DNA of 64,000 nt from Longimicrobiales bacterium (GCA_028279425.1 JANQNV010000172.1:18579-82578); one strand, 5' to 3'. Positions 33,192 through 42,333 are shown, numbered from the stretch's first letter. Numbers and translations are program-made. Notes: generated by a model not told the origin, from the letters alone.

Positions 33192-33411
33192 CCTTGGGTG
33201 TCGGCAGATTGCCCCGCGACGTAGCCGGGGCGCTGGTAAGCCGCGCGCCATCGGCGTGAGCGAGGCTCGAGGGGCCGCTTTCGAGTAGATCGATACGCTG
33301 GCGTCCTTCGCTGGGTCGGGCAAACAGTTTAGTAGCCAGGCGCGAGACCACGGTTCGTCGCGTGGCGCCGCAACGTCCGATCCCCTCGCAGCGATCTCGC
33401 GCCGGGCAACA

Positions 33412-33939
33412 GTGGTTCAGCTTGGACGACCTTCAGGCTTCGAGTCGGAGCCTTTCCCAGCGCTGATCAAGCGTCACGGTCCGCTGGTGTGGAGCCTGTG
33501 CCTTCGCTTCGCGGAGGATCGTGACGACGCGGAGGATCTGTTCCAAACCGCGTGGATTCGGATCTGGGAGCGGCGCCGCACCTTTCCCGAGGTGGCCAAC
33601 GTCGAGGCGTGGCTACATCGCCTCACCGTCAACAGCTGCCGATCGTTCCTCCGGAGAGAGGCCCGGCACCGCCGGGAGAAGGGCCGGATGCAGTTCGAGG
33701 AGCCCGTGGGGAGTGCGGCAATCGGCGACCCCCGCACCCGGTTGGATCGGCTGCTGACCGCCGAGTCCGTCGAGTGGGCACTCTCGACCCTCCCGGCCCG
33801 CCAAAGCGAGGCGATCCGTCTGCGGTTCCTCGAGGAGTTGTCTTCAGAGGAGGCCGCCGCCCGCATGGGTGTGTCGACATCCACAGTCCGGTCGCACATC
33901 CGGCACGGCTTGAAACGCCTTCGAGTTCTGCTCAGCTAG
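33412..33939 (+). CDS. ECF-type sigma factor without a neighbouring anti-sigma gene
   Basis: The 175-residue protein has region 2 (LIKRHGPLVWSLCLRFAEDR, then DAEDLFQTAWIRIWER, VEAWLHRLTVNSCRSFLRRE) and region 4 (LPARQSEAIRLRFLEELSSE, then EAAARMGVSTSTVRSHIRHG). The start is taken as GTG 33412; no ATG lies nearby and the ribosome site is weak. About 220 bases upstream are gene-free and show nothing recognisable. No anti-sigma gene is adjacent; the next gene encodes a small exported protein, which may be its target or only a neighbour. Confidence 0.87.
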   Translation: MVQLGRPSGFESEPFPALIKRHGPLVWSLCLRFAEDRDDAEDLFQTAWIRIWERRRTFPEVANVEAWLHRLTVNSCRSFLRREARHRREKGRMQFEEPVGSAAIGDPRTRLDRLLTAESVEWALSTLPARQSEAIRLRFLEELSSEEAAARMGVSTSTVRSHIRHGLKRLRVLLS

Positions 33940-34067
33940 CGACTACCTCGGTGGCCGGCAGAGACTCGCTTTGCACGCTTCAGGTGGCCCGCTGCGTCTA
34001 TGTTGTGCGCGCATCAAATCCGCGGAGTCGGCCAACTCCGCCGAACTACCGACTACAAGGAGTCACC

Positions 34068-34490
34068 ATGTCATTCTTCGCCAAGACCCGTACCAAACTC
34101 TTCACCGGGGCCGCCGCTCTCATCGCTGCTGCCGTAGCCCTGGGGGCGAGCCCGTGGGTCGCCCCGGTCGAGGCGGCGCCTGAGGAGGAGGCCGCCTTCT
34201 TCGTACACCTCAACTGGCCTGCGGGCGAGATCGAGGACGGCCAGAATTGCACGGCCTACTTCAACATCACGGGTACGTACACGCCGCCCCTCGACATCAC
34301 GTGGACCGGGCAGTTTACCAACGCGGATGCGTCAACCGGCGCGTACGGCGCGAACTCCATCGTTTCGGGGGTCACGTCCTCGTCCCGCGATGCGTCTCTC
34401 GAAGTGTCCATCACCGATGCAAACGACGAAAGCGCGGTCGACTTCGTCAGTTGGACCTGGGGCGACGAGAACGAAAGCTGCGGGATCTAG
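34068..34490 (+). CDS. Small exported two-cysteine protein of unknown function
   Basis: The 140-residue protein has a clear Sec signal (TGAAALIAAAVALGASPW) with probable cleavage near VEA-A at about residue 36. The mature part of about 104 residues is rich in Thr, Ser, Asp and aromatic residues and looks all-beta. It has exactly two cysteines, Cys61 (GQNCTAYF) and Cys138 (ENESCGI), spaced so that a disulfide could tie the first strand to the last. No family is recognised. The ribosome site AAGGAG five bases before the ATG is one of the best in the window, and a hairpin follows the gene, suggesting an efficiently expressed monocistronic unit. Confidence 0.72.
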   Translation: MSFFAKTRTKLFTGAAALIAAAVALGASPWVAPVEAAPEEEAAFFVHLNWPAGEIEDGQNCTAYFNITGTYTPPLDITWTGQFTNADASTGAYGANSIVSGVTSSSRDASLEVSITDANDESAVDFVSWTWGDENESCGI

Positions 34491-34498
34491 CTCGGACG

Positions 34499-34538
34499 GG
34501 GGAAGGGAGGGTTGGCTCGGCTAGCCCTCCCTGTCCCC
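34499..34538 (+). terminator. Hairpin after the small exported protein gene
   Basis: An eight-base-pair stem AGGGAGGG/CCCTCCCT, extended by GGGGA/TCCCC across one bulged G, starts nine bases after the stop codon. No T-run follows. Confidence 0.55.
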
Positions 34539-34582
34539 TAGTATCGGAACGGTGCTCGCGGCTTACCCGAAGGGGCCGTAGT

Positions 34583-36133
34583 ATGTGTCGAAGCTCTGGT
34601 CAAATGTTGGGGGGACTGCGGATGGGTCGTGGACACTGCTGGATGAGATTGAGTTGCCTCGTTCTGCTCTGCGCCTGCTCGGACGAAACGCCGCCGCCGG
34701 TCGCGCCCGAGGGTCCGGATACGACGACGGCCGCCACAGCCATTCGGACGCGTCCGCTCCAGCTCTACATGGACAGCCTGGGCTACACTGAGCAGAGCCT
34801 CGCCATCGCGATGGACGACGAAGGGCGGTGGTTGTACGACTCCGCGGACCAGCCAGACCAGTTTCGCTGGACTAGTTCCGACTCCAACGTGGTGAGCATC
34901 GATCCGACTGGGGCGATCACGAGCTTGGCGTGGGGGACCGTGACCGTCACCGCAACTGACAAGGCCGGGCGATCGGCGTCCCTGCGCGTTCGTGTGGACG
35001 ATGCCATGGACCCGGCCTGGACGGTCCCGCTGGCGGACGGAGCCGTCACCGGCGGGGTCACCGTGGGACCGGATGGCACCATTTACGTGGGGTCTACGAG
35101 CGCCCCGCTCGATAACACCACCTGGCACGCGGTTTCTCCCCAGGGGGCGGAGTTGTGGAGCCTCACACTGCCGTATGCGTTCCTTGCGGCTCCTGCCGTG
35201 GCCGACGATGGGACGATCTACATCGACACCCGGTCGAACCGCCCGTTCGACGGCCGCCTGTATGCGGTCGACCCGTCGGGCTCGATCAAGTGGTCGCTCG
35301 AGCGGAGCCCGGGCGACTATGCCCTCCACCCCGCGATCGCCAAGGACGGCACGATCTACACGGCTGGCGGCGACTACCTGAGCGCGGTGGACCCCGACGG
35401 GAACGTGCTGTGGACCTTCGACAATCAGGCCAACGCCTTCGCCTCGTCCCCGGCGATCGGCCACGACGGCACGATCTACATGGGCGCAGTGAACGACAGC
35501 TTGTACGCGATCACGCCCGATGGCACTCTGCGGTGGGCCTATCTGGCCGGCGACCGTATCGAGACGTCTCCGATCGTCGGAGTGGACGGCACGATCTACT
35601 TCGGATGCCGCGACGGTCGACTCTACGCCGTGGCTCCCGACGGGACGGAGCGTTGGCGTACTGACATCACAACGTTTCGGCCGGCAGGCGTTTCGGCGAC
35701 GGCCTCGATGGGACCCGACGGCACGATCTATGTGACGAGTTACGATGTCTTCGCCGTCGATCCTTCGGGGTTCATTCGATGGCGTTACCCGGGATACGGT
35801 TTTCACGGGACCACGCCGGTCGTAGGGGCCGACGGGACGATCTACGTCGCGTCATGGCGAGAGGTGCTGGCCCTCGACCCTCAGGGGAACCTGCTGTGGA
35901 ACACCACGATTACCGAAGCTGAGGTGCTCCGCTCCCCCGCCATTCGTGCGTCCCCGGCGATCGGGATCGACGGGCGCATCCTCGTTGGCACCTCCTTGCT
36001 CGATGGTAGCACCCATTTTGATACCCAACTTCGGGCTTTCACCGAAAACGGGTCGAGCAACGGGGGATTCGAGGGCGCCTACTGGCCCACCCTGCGCGGC
36101 AACCGCGCCAACAACGGACGCGCCGGGGGATGA
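34583..36133 (+). CDS. Big2/beta-propeller lipoprotein, copy 1
   Basis: The 516-residue protein has a lipoprotein signal (LSCLVLLCAC, Cys32). A bacterial Ig-like (Big2) domain at about 57-138 contains FRWTSSDSNVVSIDPTGAIT and WGTVTVTATD. The BamB/PQQ-like propeller that follows has eight blades, each marked by DGTIY or a variant: VGPDGTIYVGS, DDGTIYIDT, KDGTIYTAG, HDGTIYMGA, VDGTIYFGC, PDGTIYVTS, ADGTIYVAS, IDGRILVGT. The closing strand contains YWPTLRGNRANNGR. PQQ or quinone binding is not implied by the fold. ATG 34583 follows AAGGGG at seven bases; ATG 34622 or 34643 are possible shorter starts. It is probably anchored in the outer membrane. Copy 2 overlaps its stop. Confidence 0.82.
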   Translation: MCRSSGQMLGGLRMGRGHCWMRLSCLVLLCACSDETPPPVAPEGPDTTTAATAIRTRPLQLYMDSLGYTEQSLAIAMDDEGRWLYDSADQPDQFRWTSSDSNVVSIDPTGAITSLAWGTVTVTATDKAGRSASLRVRVDDAMDPAWTVPLADGAVTGGVTVGPDGTIYVGSTSAPLDNTTWHAVSPQGAELWSLTLPYAFLAAPAVADDGTIYIDTRSNRPFDGRLYAVDPSGSIKWSLERSPGDYALHPAIAKDGTIYTAGGDYLSAVDPDGNVLWTFDNQANAFASSPAIGHDGTIYMGAVNDSLYAITPDGTLRWAYLAGDRIETSPIVGVDGTIYFGCRDGRLYAVAPDGTERWRTDITTFRPAGVSATASMGPDGTIYVTSYDVFAVDPSGFIRWRYPGYGFHGTTPVVGADGTIYVASWREVLALDPQGNLLWNTTITEAEVLRSPAIRASPAIGIDGRILVGTSLLDGSTHFDTQLRAFTENGSSNGGFEGAYWPTLRGNRANNGRAGG

Positions 36134-37668
36134 GGGTTCGTCCGCGGGGCCTAAGGAAGATGAATCGTCTCCGCCGGGGAGCGGCCCTGGGTTCCTTCGT
36201 TCTGCTCTGCGGCTGCGCCGATGAGCCGCCCCTCGTCGCACCCGAAGAGCCGGATACGACGTCGGTTGCCACAGCCATCCGGACGTTTCCGCTTCAGCTC
36301 TACATGGACAGCCTGGGCTACACCGAGCAGACGTACGCCATCGGAATGGACGGCGAAGCTCGTTGGTTGTACAACTCCGCAGACCGGCCAGACCAGTTCA
36401 GCTGGACCAGCTCCGACTCGAACGTGGTGAGCATCGATCCGACCGGCGCCATCACGAGCCTGGCCTGGGGCACCGTGACGGTGACCGCAACCGACACCGC
36501 GGGGCGATCGGCGTCGTTGCGTGTGCGCGTGGCGGACGCCATGGACCCGGCGTGGAAGGTCCCGCTGGTCGACGGCGGCGTTGGCGGCGGCGTCACCGTG
36601 GGTCCGGACGGCACCATCTACGTGGGGTCTACGAGTCCGCCGCTGGACAGCACAACGTGGCATGCGGTCTCTCCGCAGGGAGGTACGCTCTGGAGCCTCA
36701 CGTTACCGTCCGCCGCTCGCGTGGCCCCGGCGATCGGAGCCGACGGCACGCTCTACATCGACACCCGGACCAACGATCCGTTCGACGGCCGCCTGTATGC
36801 GGTCGACCCTGCGGGATCGATCAAATGGTCGATCGAGCGAAGTCCCGGCGACTACGCTCTCCACCCCGCGATCGGCGACGACGGCACGATCTACACGGCG
36901 GGCGGCGACTACCTGAGCGCGGTGGACCCCGACGGCAACGTGCTGTGGACCTTCGACAACCAGGCCAACGCCTTCGCCTCGTCACCGGCGGTCGGTCACG
37001 ACGGCACGATCTACATGGGCGGGGTCGACGCGAGCCTCTACGCGATCGCGCCCGATGGCACCCTAAGGTGGACCTACCGGGCCGACGACCGCATCGAGAC
37101 GTCGCCGATCGTGGGGGTCGACGGCACGATCTACTTCGGGTGCCGCGACGGTCGCCTCCACGCGGTGGCCCCCGATGGGACCCAGCGATGGCGTGCCGAC
37201 CTCAACACGTCGCGACTGGCCGGGGTGTCGTCGACAGCTTCGATCGGACCCGACGGTACGATCTACGTTACCGCCGGCGACATTTTCGCCGTCGACCCGT
37301 CGGGATCCATACGATGGCGGTACCCCACGAGCGGGTATGAGCTCACCACTCCGGTCGTCGGGGCCGATGGAGCGGTGTACATCGCGTCGTGGCGAGAGGT
37401 GCTGGCCCTCGATCCGGAGGGGCACCTGCTGTGGAACACGACGATCCCGGAAGGAGAGAGCTTCGGCTCATCTGCCATTTTCGCATCCCCCGCCATCGGG
37501 ATCGACGGGCGCATCCTGGTCGGCACCCACATTCTGGAGGGAAGCACCTACTACGGCGCGTACCTCCGGGCCTACACCGAAAACGGGTCGAGCAACGGGG
37601 GATTCGAAGGCGCCTACTGGCCCACCCTGCGCGGCAACCGCGCCAACAACGGACGGGCCGGAGGGTGA
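36130..37668 (+). CDS. Big2/beta-propeller lipoprotein, copy 2
   Basis: The protein has the same architecture as its upstream neighbour: lipoprotein signal (SFVLLCGC, Cys29), Big2 domain (FSWTSSDSNVVSIDPTGAIT), eight DGTIY-type blades, and an identical closing motif YWPTLRGNRANNGR. Most of the sequence is the same as copy 1 residue for residue, and the last 80 bases of the genes are almost identical, indicating recent tandem duplication or gene conversion. ATG 36130 overlaps the TGA of copy 1 (ATGA). ATG 36160 would give a more typical short signal peptide and cannot be excluded. The SusC-like gene starts 20 bases downstream, so all three are probably one operon. Confidence 0.82.
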   Translation: MRVRPRGLRKMNRLRRGAALGSFVLLCGCADEPPLVAPEEPDTTSVATAIRTFPLQLYMDSLGYTEQTYAIGMDGEARWLYNSADRPDQFSWTSSDSNVVSIDPTGAITSLAWGTVTVTATDTAGRSASLRVRVADAMDPAWKVPLVDGGVGGGVTVGPDGTIYVGSTSPPLDSTTWHAVSPQGGTLWSLTLPSAARVAPAIGADGTLYIDTRTNDPFDGRLYAVDPAGSIKWSIERSPGDYALHPAIGDDGTIYTAGGDYLSAVDPDGNVLWTFDNQANAFASSPAVGHDGTIYMGGVDASLYAIAPDGTLRWTYRADDRIETSPIVGVDGTIYFGCRDGRLHAVAPDGTQRWRADLNTSRLAGVSSTASIGPDGTIYVTAGDIFAVDPSGSIRWRYPTSGYELTTPVVGADGAVYIASWREVLALDPEGHLLWNTTIPEGESFGSSAIFASPAIGIDGRILVGTHILEGSTYYGAYLRAYTENGSSNGGFEGAYWPTLRGNRANNGRAGG

Positions 37669-37680
37669 GGGAGGGTGAGG
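37661..37680 (+). repeat. Perfect tandem 10-base duplication at the propeller-SusC junction
   Basis: GAGGGTGAGG occurs twice in direct succession. The first copy contains the TGA stop of propeller copy 2, and the second supplies a purine-rich ribosome-site-like sequence for the SusC-like gene at 37689. Confidence 0.75.
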
Positions 37681-37688
37681 GGCCAGCC

Positions 37689-40673
37689 ATGAGACTCCGC
37701 CCCCCCTCCGAGCGCGGTCTGCGGGGCCTGGCGCTCTTCTCGCTCACCGCCGCGCTCGCCGCCGCTCTCCCCGCCGCCGCGCAAACGGGTACGATCCGTG
37801 GCACGGTGTCCGACGCCTCGGGTGGATCCGCGGTGTCGCAAGCGACCCTCACCGTCGAGGGCGCCGGTCTCGCTGCTCTTTCGGACACCGACGGCAGCTA
37901 CGAGCTGGTGAGTGTGCCCGTCGGTGAACAGGTGATCCGGGTGGAGAGCTTCGGATTCAGACCCCTGAGAGTCGAGGTCACCGTCCTGGCCGGCGGCGTT
38001 GCGACCGCCGACATCGTCCTGACCCCCTCGCCGTTCTCCCTCGACGGGCTGGTCGTGACGGGCCGTGGCGGAGACCGGCCCGCCCGAGAGGTCGCGAGTT
38101 CGGCGGCTCGGCTCGTCATCGACGACGTGTCCGACCGGCCTGTATCGGTGTCTGACTTTCTCCAGGGCGCCGCCGTCGGTATCGAGGTGACCGGGGCGAG
38201 CGGCGAAGCGGGCCAAGGGCGCCAGATCCGACTCCGAGGTGCCGGCAGCATGATGCTGTCGAGTCAGCCGCTGATCTTCATCGACGGCATCCGGATGATG
38301 GAGGGGGCGTTCCCCGCGGAGGTGTTCGACGATCCCAGCGCCAACCTCCTCCCGACCGGCGCGAACGTCTCGACCAGTCCGATCGATCTGGTCAGCGTGG
38401 GCGACATCGAGCGCATCGAGGTCGTGCGAGGGGCTGCGGCGAGCACCCTGTTCGGCGCGGGGGCCGCGAACGGAGTGATTCAGGTCTTCACCCGCCGAGG
38501 GATCGCGGGTCCCCCCCGCTGGACCGCCGACATCTCTCAGGGAACCGGCTGGGTCCAACCCTTCGGAGCCAACGGCGTCGACTACCTGCACGTGGAGCAC
38601 TTTTTGCGCGACGCCTGGTGGGGGGGCGGGTATGAAGGCGGGGAGAACTCGCGGGAGTGTGTGACCGACGACCCTCGGTGGGAGGGCGCCAACAGCAGCG
38701 CCTCGGGCGGCTGCAGCTGGCCGGGCGCGCAGTGGTATCAGCGCTACCGGGTGGGAGTCGACGGCGGATCGTCGCGGTTCGACTACTTCGTGTCGGGGGA
38801 GTACCAGAACGATCAGTACGCGTTGCCGCAGGACGCGTTGGAGCGCTACGCGGTACGAGCCAATCTGGGGGCCGTCCTGACCCCACGACTCGAAAGTCGT
38901 CTGCACGCTTCGTACACCAACTTCGCGACCTCCAACACGGCCTCCGGTGCCTCGTGGGAGGGCATTCTGCTGAGTACGATGCGGCAGGAGCGCAACTACA
39001 TCAGCTCGGGCGACCCGCGCGACATCGCCGATCTGCTCGTCAACCAGAACGACCAGTGGATCGATCGGTTCACCGGTGGTCTGACGACCACCTTCAGTCA
39101 GAGCCCCGCTGCCTCTCATCGTCTGACGCTGGGGTACGACTACTCGAGCCAGGATCTTCGCTCCGAACACGCCTTGCCCGCCCTCCAGATCCGGCTGGCG
39201 ACGGTGCGGGACTGGCACCGGCACCTTCTCACTGCCGACTATCGGGGCACGGTCGGGTGGACGCGGGGGTCCGCCCTTCGGTCGACGCTGTCGTTCGGTG
39301 CTCAGGTGGTCTCCGATGACCTCGACTGGACCGTGGTGAGCGGGTCGGGCTTTCCCGATGGGGTGCCTGCGAATCCGCCCGAGGCTGAAACCGCCGATAC
39401 GGTCTCGACGGGCGCGGGAAGGTCGACAGCCGGTGTCTTCGCCCAGAATGTGTTGGGGGTTCGGGATCGCTACTTCCTCACGACGGGTTTCCGGCTGGAT
39501 CGGCACGACTCGGGTCATGAGTCGTTCCTCCGGCTCGATCCGACGGTGGGTCTGTCGTGGGTGGCCAGCGACGAGTCGTTCTGGCCCCGTTCTCTCGGCA
39601 CGCTCCGGGTGCGCGCTTCGTACGGGCATTCGAGCACTGCGCCGGACCCCTTCCTGCAGGCTGTGCGTTATCGCGGCGACCCACCCGAGGGAGCGGACTT
39701 CAGCGGAGTCCTCGAGCCGGAGTCCATGCGCGAGCTGGAGTTCGGGCTCGATGCCTCCCTCTTCCGGGGGCGCCTCGATCTGGGGGTCACACGCTACAGT
39801 CAGGTCACGAGCAGCGCCATCGTGCCGGTGACCATCGATCCGCAGGCGGTGCCCCAGCGCCAGGAGCTCCGCAACATCGGACGACTCCGGAACGAGGGGT
39901 GGGAGGTGGAGCTCGACGCCGCACTCTACCGGGGCCCGAGGTGGGGATTCGATCTGGGTCTCGGCGTCGGCACCAATCACTCGGAGGTGCTCGACCTCGG
40001 GGTTGCCGACGGGTTCTCCGAAGCGGGCGCCCATGCCTTGGTCGGATACCCCGTACCCTCCAGCGTCGGGCGCCGAGTGGCCGACCCGGACGCCGTCAGC
40101 GGGTCGTTCGGCTACGTCACGGACGAAGACGGCAATGACCGCCTGCCCCTGGGGCCGCAACTTCCCACCCACTTCGTGATCCCCTCGCTGACCGCACGTG
40201 TGCCCGGTGGGATCGTGATCTCGGCTCGTGGCGAGTACCGCGGGGGGCACGTGCGCTTCGTGAGCCCCGTGCCTGTGGCCCGCAGCGTGCGGTCGCCGTT
40301 GTGCGATCCGTGGTACGCCACCCCCTTCAACCCGGAAGACCCGTTCGCTCCCGCCGAGCTACGCCCCGAGACCCCGGACTTGTGGCGAGAGCGGTGCACG
40401 CCGGAAGCCGCAGACGACTACTGGTTCGACGCCGACCACTTCCGGCTGCGTGCCGTCAACCTCACGGCTCCGGTGGCCTTTGCCTTTCCCGATGCCGTGA
40501 GCGAGGCGCTCTTCACCGTCACGCTGGGCAACGCCTTCGTCTGGTTCCGCGACGTTCCCTGGTGGGATGTGGAGATTCCCGACAACGAGGGTGCCAACGG
40601 GGACGGCGTCGGGACATCCGAACGGGTGCCGCTCCCGGCCACGCTGACCTTCAGCGTGCGGTTGACCTTCTAG
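37689..40673 (+). CDS. SusC-like TonB-dependent receptor without a SusD partner
   Basis: The 994-residue protein has a signal peptide (LALFSLTAALAAALPAAAQ) and a carboxypeptidase-regulatory-like domain at about 33-115 (GTIRGTVSDASGGSAVSQAT). A TonB-box-like DGLVVTGRG follows, then a plug with LIFIDGIRMMEG and IERIEVVRGAAASTLFGAGA, and a beta-barrel ending in LTFSVRLTF. SusC-type receptors normally pair with SusD, but no susD-like gene is adjacent; two propeller lipoproteins lie just upstream and a third is convergent. It probably imports an unknown ligand across the outer membrane using TonB energy. The ATG at 37689 is chosen by the signal peptide. The long minus-strand open frame here is its antisense shadow. 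Confidence 0.9.
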   Translation: MRLRPPSERGLRGLALFSLTAALAAALPAAAQTGTIRGTVSDASGGSAVSQATLTVEGAGLAALSDTDGSYELVSVPVGEQVIRVESFGFRPLRVEVTVLAGGVATADIVLTPSPFSLDGLVVTGRGGDRPAREVASSAARLVIDDVSDRPVSVSDFLQGAAVGIEVTGASGEAGQGRQIRLRGAGSMMLSSQPLIFIDGIRMMEGAFPAEVFDDPSANLLPTGANVSTSPIDLVSVGDIERIEVVRGAAASTLFGAGAANGVIQVFTRRGIAGPPRWTADISQGTGWVQPFGANGVDYLHVEHFLRDAWWGGGYEGGENSRECVTDDPRWEGANSSASGGCSWPGAQWYQRYRVGVDGGSSRFDYFVSGEYQNDQYALPQDALERYAVRANLGAVLTPRLESRLHASYTNFATSNTASGASWEGILLSTMRQERNYISSGDPRDIADLLVNQNDQWIDRFTGGLTTTFSQSPAASHRLTLGYDYSSQDLRSEHALPALQIRLATVRDWHRHLLTADYRGTVGWTRGSALRSTLSFGAQVVSDDLDWTVVSGSGFPDGVPANPPEAETADTVSTGAGRSTAGVFAQNVLGVRDRYFLTTGFRLDRHDSGHESFLRLDPTVGLSWVASDESFWPRSLGTLRVRASYGHSSTAPDPFLQAVRYRGDPPEGADFSGVLEPESMRELEFGLDASLFRGRLDLGVTRYSQVTSSAIVPVTIDPQAVPQRQELRNIGRLRNEGWEVELDAALYRGPRWGFDLGLGVGTNHSEVLDLGVADGFSEAGAHALVGYPVPSSVGRRVADPDAVSGSFGYVTDEDGNDRLPLGPQLPTHFVIPSLTARVPGGIVISARGEYRGGHVRFVSPVPVARSVRSPLCDPWYATPFNPEDPFAPAELRPETPDLWRERCTPEAADDYWFDADHFRLRAVNLTAPVAFAFPDAVSEALFTVTLGNAFVWFRDVPWWDVEIPDNEGANGDGVGTSERVPLPATLTFSVRLTF

Positions 40674-40703
40674 GCCTGGGGCCACGCCCTGTTCGTGTCG
40701 ACT

Positions 40704-42197
40704 TCACCCTCCGGCCGATCCCGAATTCGAACGACCTCCACGCCCCGTCGGCCAAAAGGCTTCGTCGAAGGTGCCGCTCCGCGCTCCGTTGAGGACGAAC
40801 GAATGGAGCGTCGTGGTGTGGGGCGGAGGGGAACTATTCGGGACGAAAGAGCCGAGCACGATATTGCCGTCGGGACTGATCGCCCCGGTCGCGTCGATGT
40901 GTTCTCCAGGGAGAACCACTTCCCACAAAAGGCGTCCCTGAGGATCGACAGCCGTAATCGCTCCGACAGGAGTCGTAGAGAACACCGTGCCATCTGCACC
41001 CACAAGTGGCGTCGAATGGAACGAACCGGGGTACGACCAGCGGATCGATCCTGCCGGATCAATCGCGTGGATCCCATTGCTCCCCACGTATAGGGTACCA
41101 TCAGGGCCGATGGCGGGAGCAGACTGGACACCGAACTGGAGCGAATGGATCTTCGTGTTCCAACGTCTCGTCCCGTCAGGGGCCACGGCGTAGACCTCGC
41201 CATCAGCACAACCGAAGTAGATCGTACCATCAGCGCCGATTACAGGGGATGACCCGATCCAATCGTTGGCTTGGAACGTCCAGCGAAGTGAGCCGTCGGG
41301 GTTGATCGCATAAAGCAGATCATTGTATCCCCCGACGTACACCGTGCCGTCTTGGGCGACAGCCGGTGACGAGTACTGGAAGTGACGGGCTTCGACTTGG
41401 AAGGTCCAGAGCACCTCGCCGTCCGGGCTGATGGCCATTAGGCGGTCGCCCCCGGCGTTGTATATCGTGCCGTCGGGTCCGATGGCCGGGGTGAGGTTGG
41501 AGTCGTCGGGGTGCGTGTCGATCATCCACCGAATCGTGCCACCAGGAGCAACGGCCACCATGCGCCCACGATAGGGGCGGTTGGTTCGGGACTCGATGTA
41601 GAGCGTGCCGTCCGCGCCGATGGCTGGAATGGTCGGGCTCGAGAGAGGCAGCTTGACACTCCAACCGATCGTGCCCTCCGAAGTGACGGCGTACCACGTG
41701 GTCGTATCCGCCGAAAAGTCTGTCGAACCCACGTACACTAGGCCGTCCTGCCCAACAGTAAGGCCGCCAGTGACCGCGCCGGTCGATAAGGGAAGCGACC
41801 AGCCGGGATCGATGGCGTCGGCCACATTGACGCGTCGAGATCCAACCACCCCGCCCGTTGTCTCTGCCGTCACCGTAGCCACGCCCCAACTGCGCCCGGT
41901 GGTAGTGCCGAGCTGGTCCACCTCGAGCACGGCTGGGTCAGAACTGGTCCAGGAGAAGAGATCGGGATGCGTGGCCGAGCTGAACTGGACGCCCTCCGCC
42001 GAGTATCCCCGAGCGTAGGTACGAACAGGAACGCTGAGCGTGTCGAGGTACTGCTGGTACGGAACCATCTCGATGGAGACGATCGCAGAGGTGGTGTCTG
42101 GCGCTTGCGGACCGGCGACCGGGGGGGCGCCGTCGGTACACGCCAGGGCGCCGAGGGCGAGTACGCCGGCGAACAGGCGGGAGGGTCGGGCAATCAT
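40704..42197 (-). CDS. Big2/beta-propeller lipoprotein, copy 3 (inverted, diverged)
   Basis: The 497-residue protein has a lipobox ALAC (Cys20), a Big2-like domain (FSWTSSDPAVLEVDQLGTTT) and an eight-bladed propeller with motifs GQDGLVYVGS, GADGTLYIES, GPDGTIYNAG, AQDGTVYVGG, GADGTIYFGC, GPDGTLYVGS, GADGTVFST and SPDGNIVLGS. The end AFWPTGRGGRSNSG corresponds to the closing motif of copies 1 and 2. It is clearly homologous but much more diverged, and points towards the SusC-like gene, ending 30 bases from it. Both genes therefore lie in one locus but on separate transcripts. The ATG at 42197 is set by the signal peptide. No ribosome site was seen. Confidence 0.85.
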   Translation of the reverse strand: MIARPSRLFAGVLALGALACTDGAPPVAGPQAPDTTSAIVSIEMVPYQQYLDTLSVPVRTYARGYSAEGVQFSSATHPDLFSWTSSDPAVLEVDQLGTTTGRSWGVATVTAETTGGVVGSRRVNVADAIDPGWSLPLSTGAVTGGLTVGQDGLVYVGSTDFSADTTTWYAVTSEGTIGWSVKLPLSSPTIPAIGADGTLYIESRTNRPYRGRMVAVAPGGTIRWMIDTHPDDSNLTPAIGPDGTIYNAGGDRLMAISPDGEVLWTFQVEARHFQYSSPAVAQDGTVYVGGYNDLLYAINPDGSLRWTFQANDWIGSSPVIGADGTIYFGCADGEVYAVAPDGTRRWNTKIHSLQFGVQSAPAIGPDGTLYVGSNGIHAIDPAGSIRWSYPGSFHSTPLVGADGTVFSTTPVGAITAVDPQGRLLWEVVLPGEHIDATGAISPDGNIVLGSFVPNSSPPPHTTTLHSFVLNGARSGTFDEAFWPTGRGGRSNSGSAGG

Positions 42198-42333
42198 GAA
42201 CGCGCAACGGCCTGGAGCAGCGGGGTGAGCCCGGAGGCGAGACGACCGATGGACCAACGTACGTTGCTGTCCGGTAAGTTGCGAATCCGTATCGCGCACC
42301 TCGTGGGGACCCCGGAGGGCCGCTCCCCCCCGC

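Noticed and set aside
34583..37668. PQQ-dependent dehydrogenase function for the propeller lipoproteins
   Set aside because: Only the propeller repeat resembles quinoprotein blades; cofactor-site residues and the disulfide of quinoprotein dehydrogenases are not seen, so a binding or scaffold role is more likely.
37614..40250. Minus-strand open frame of about 878 codons
   Set aside because: It is antisense to the SusC-like receptor and has shadow-type composition.
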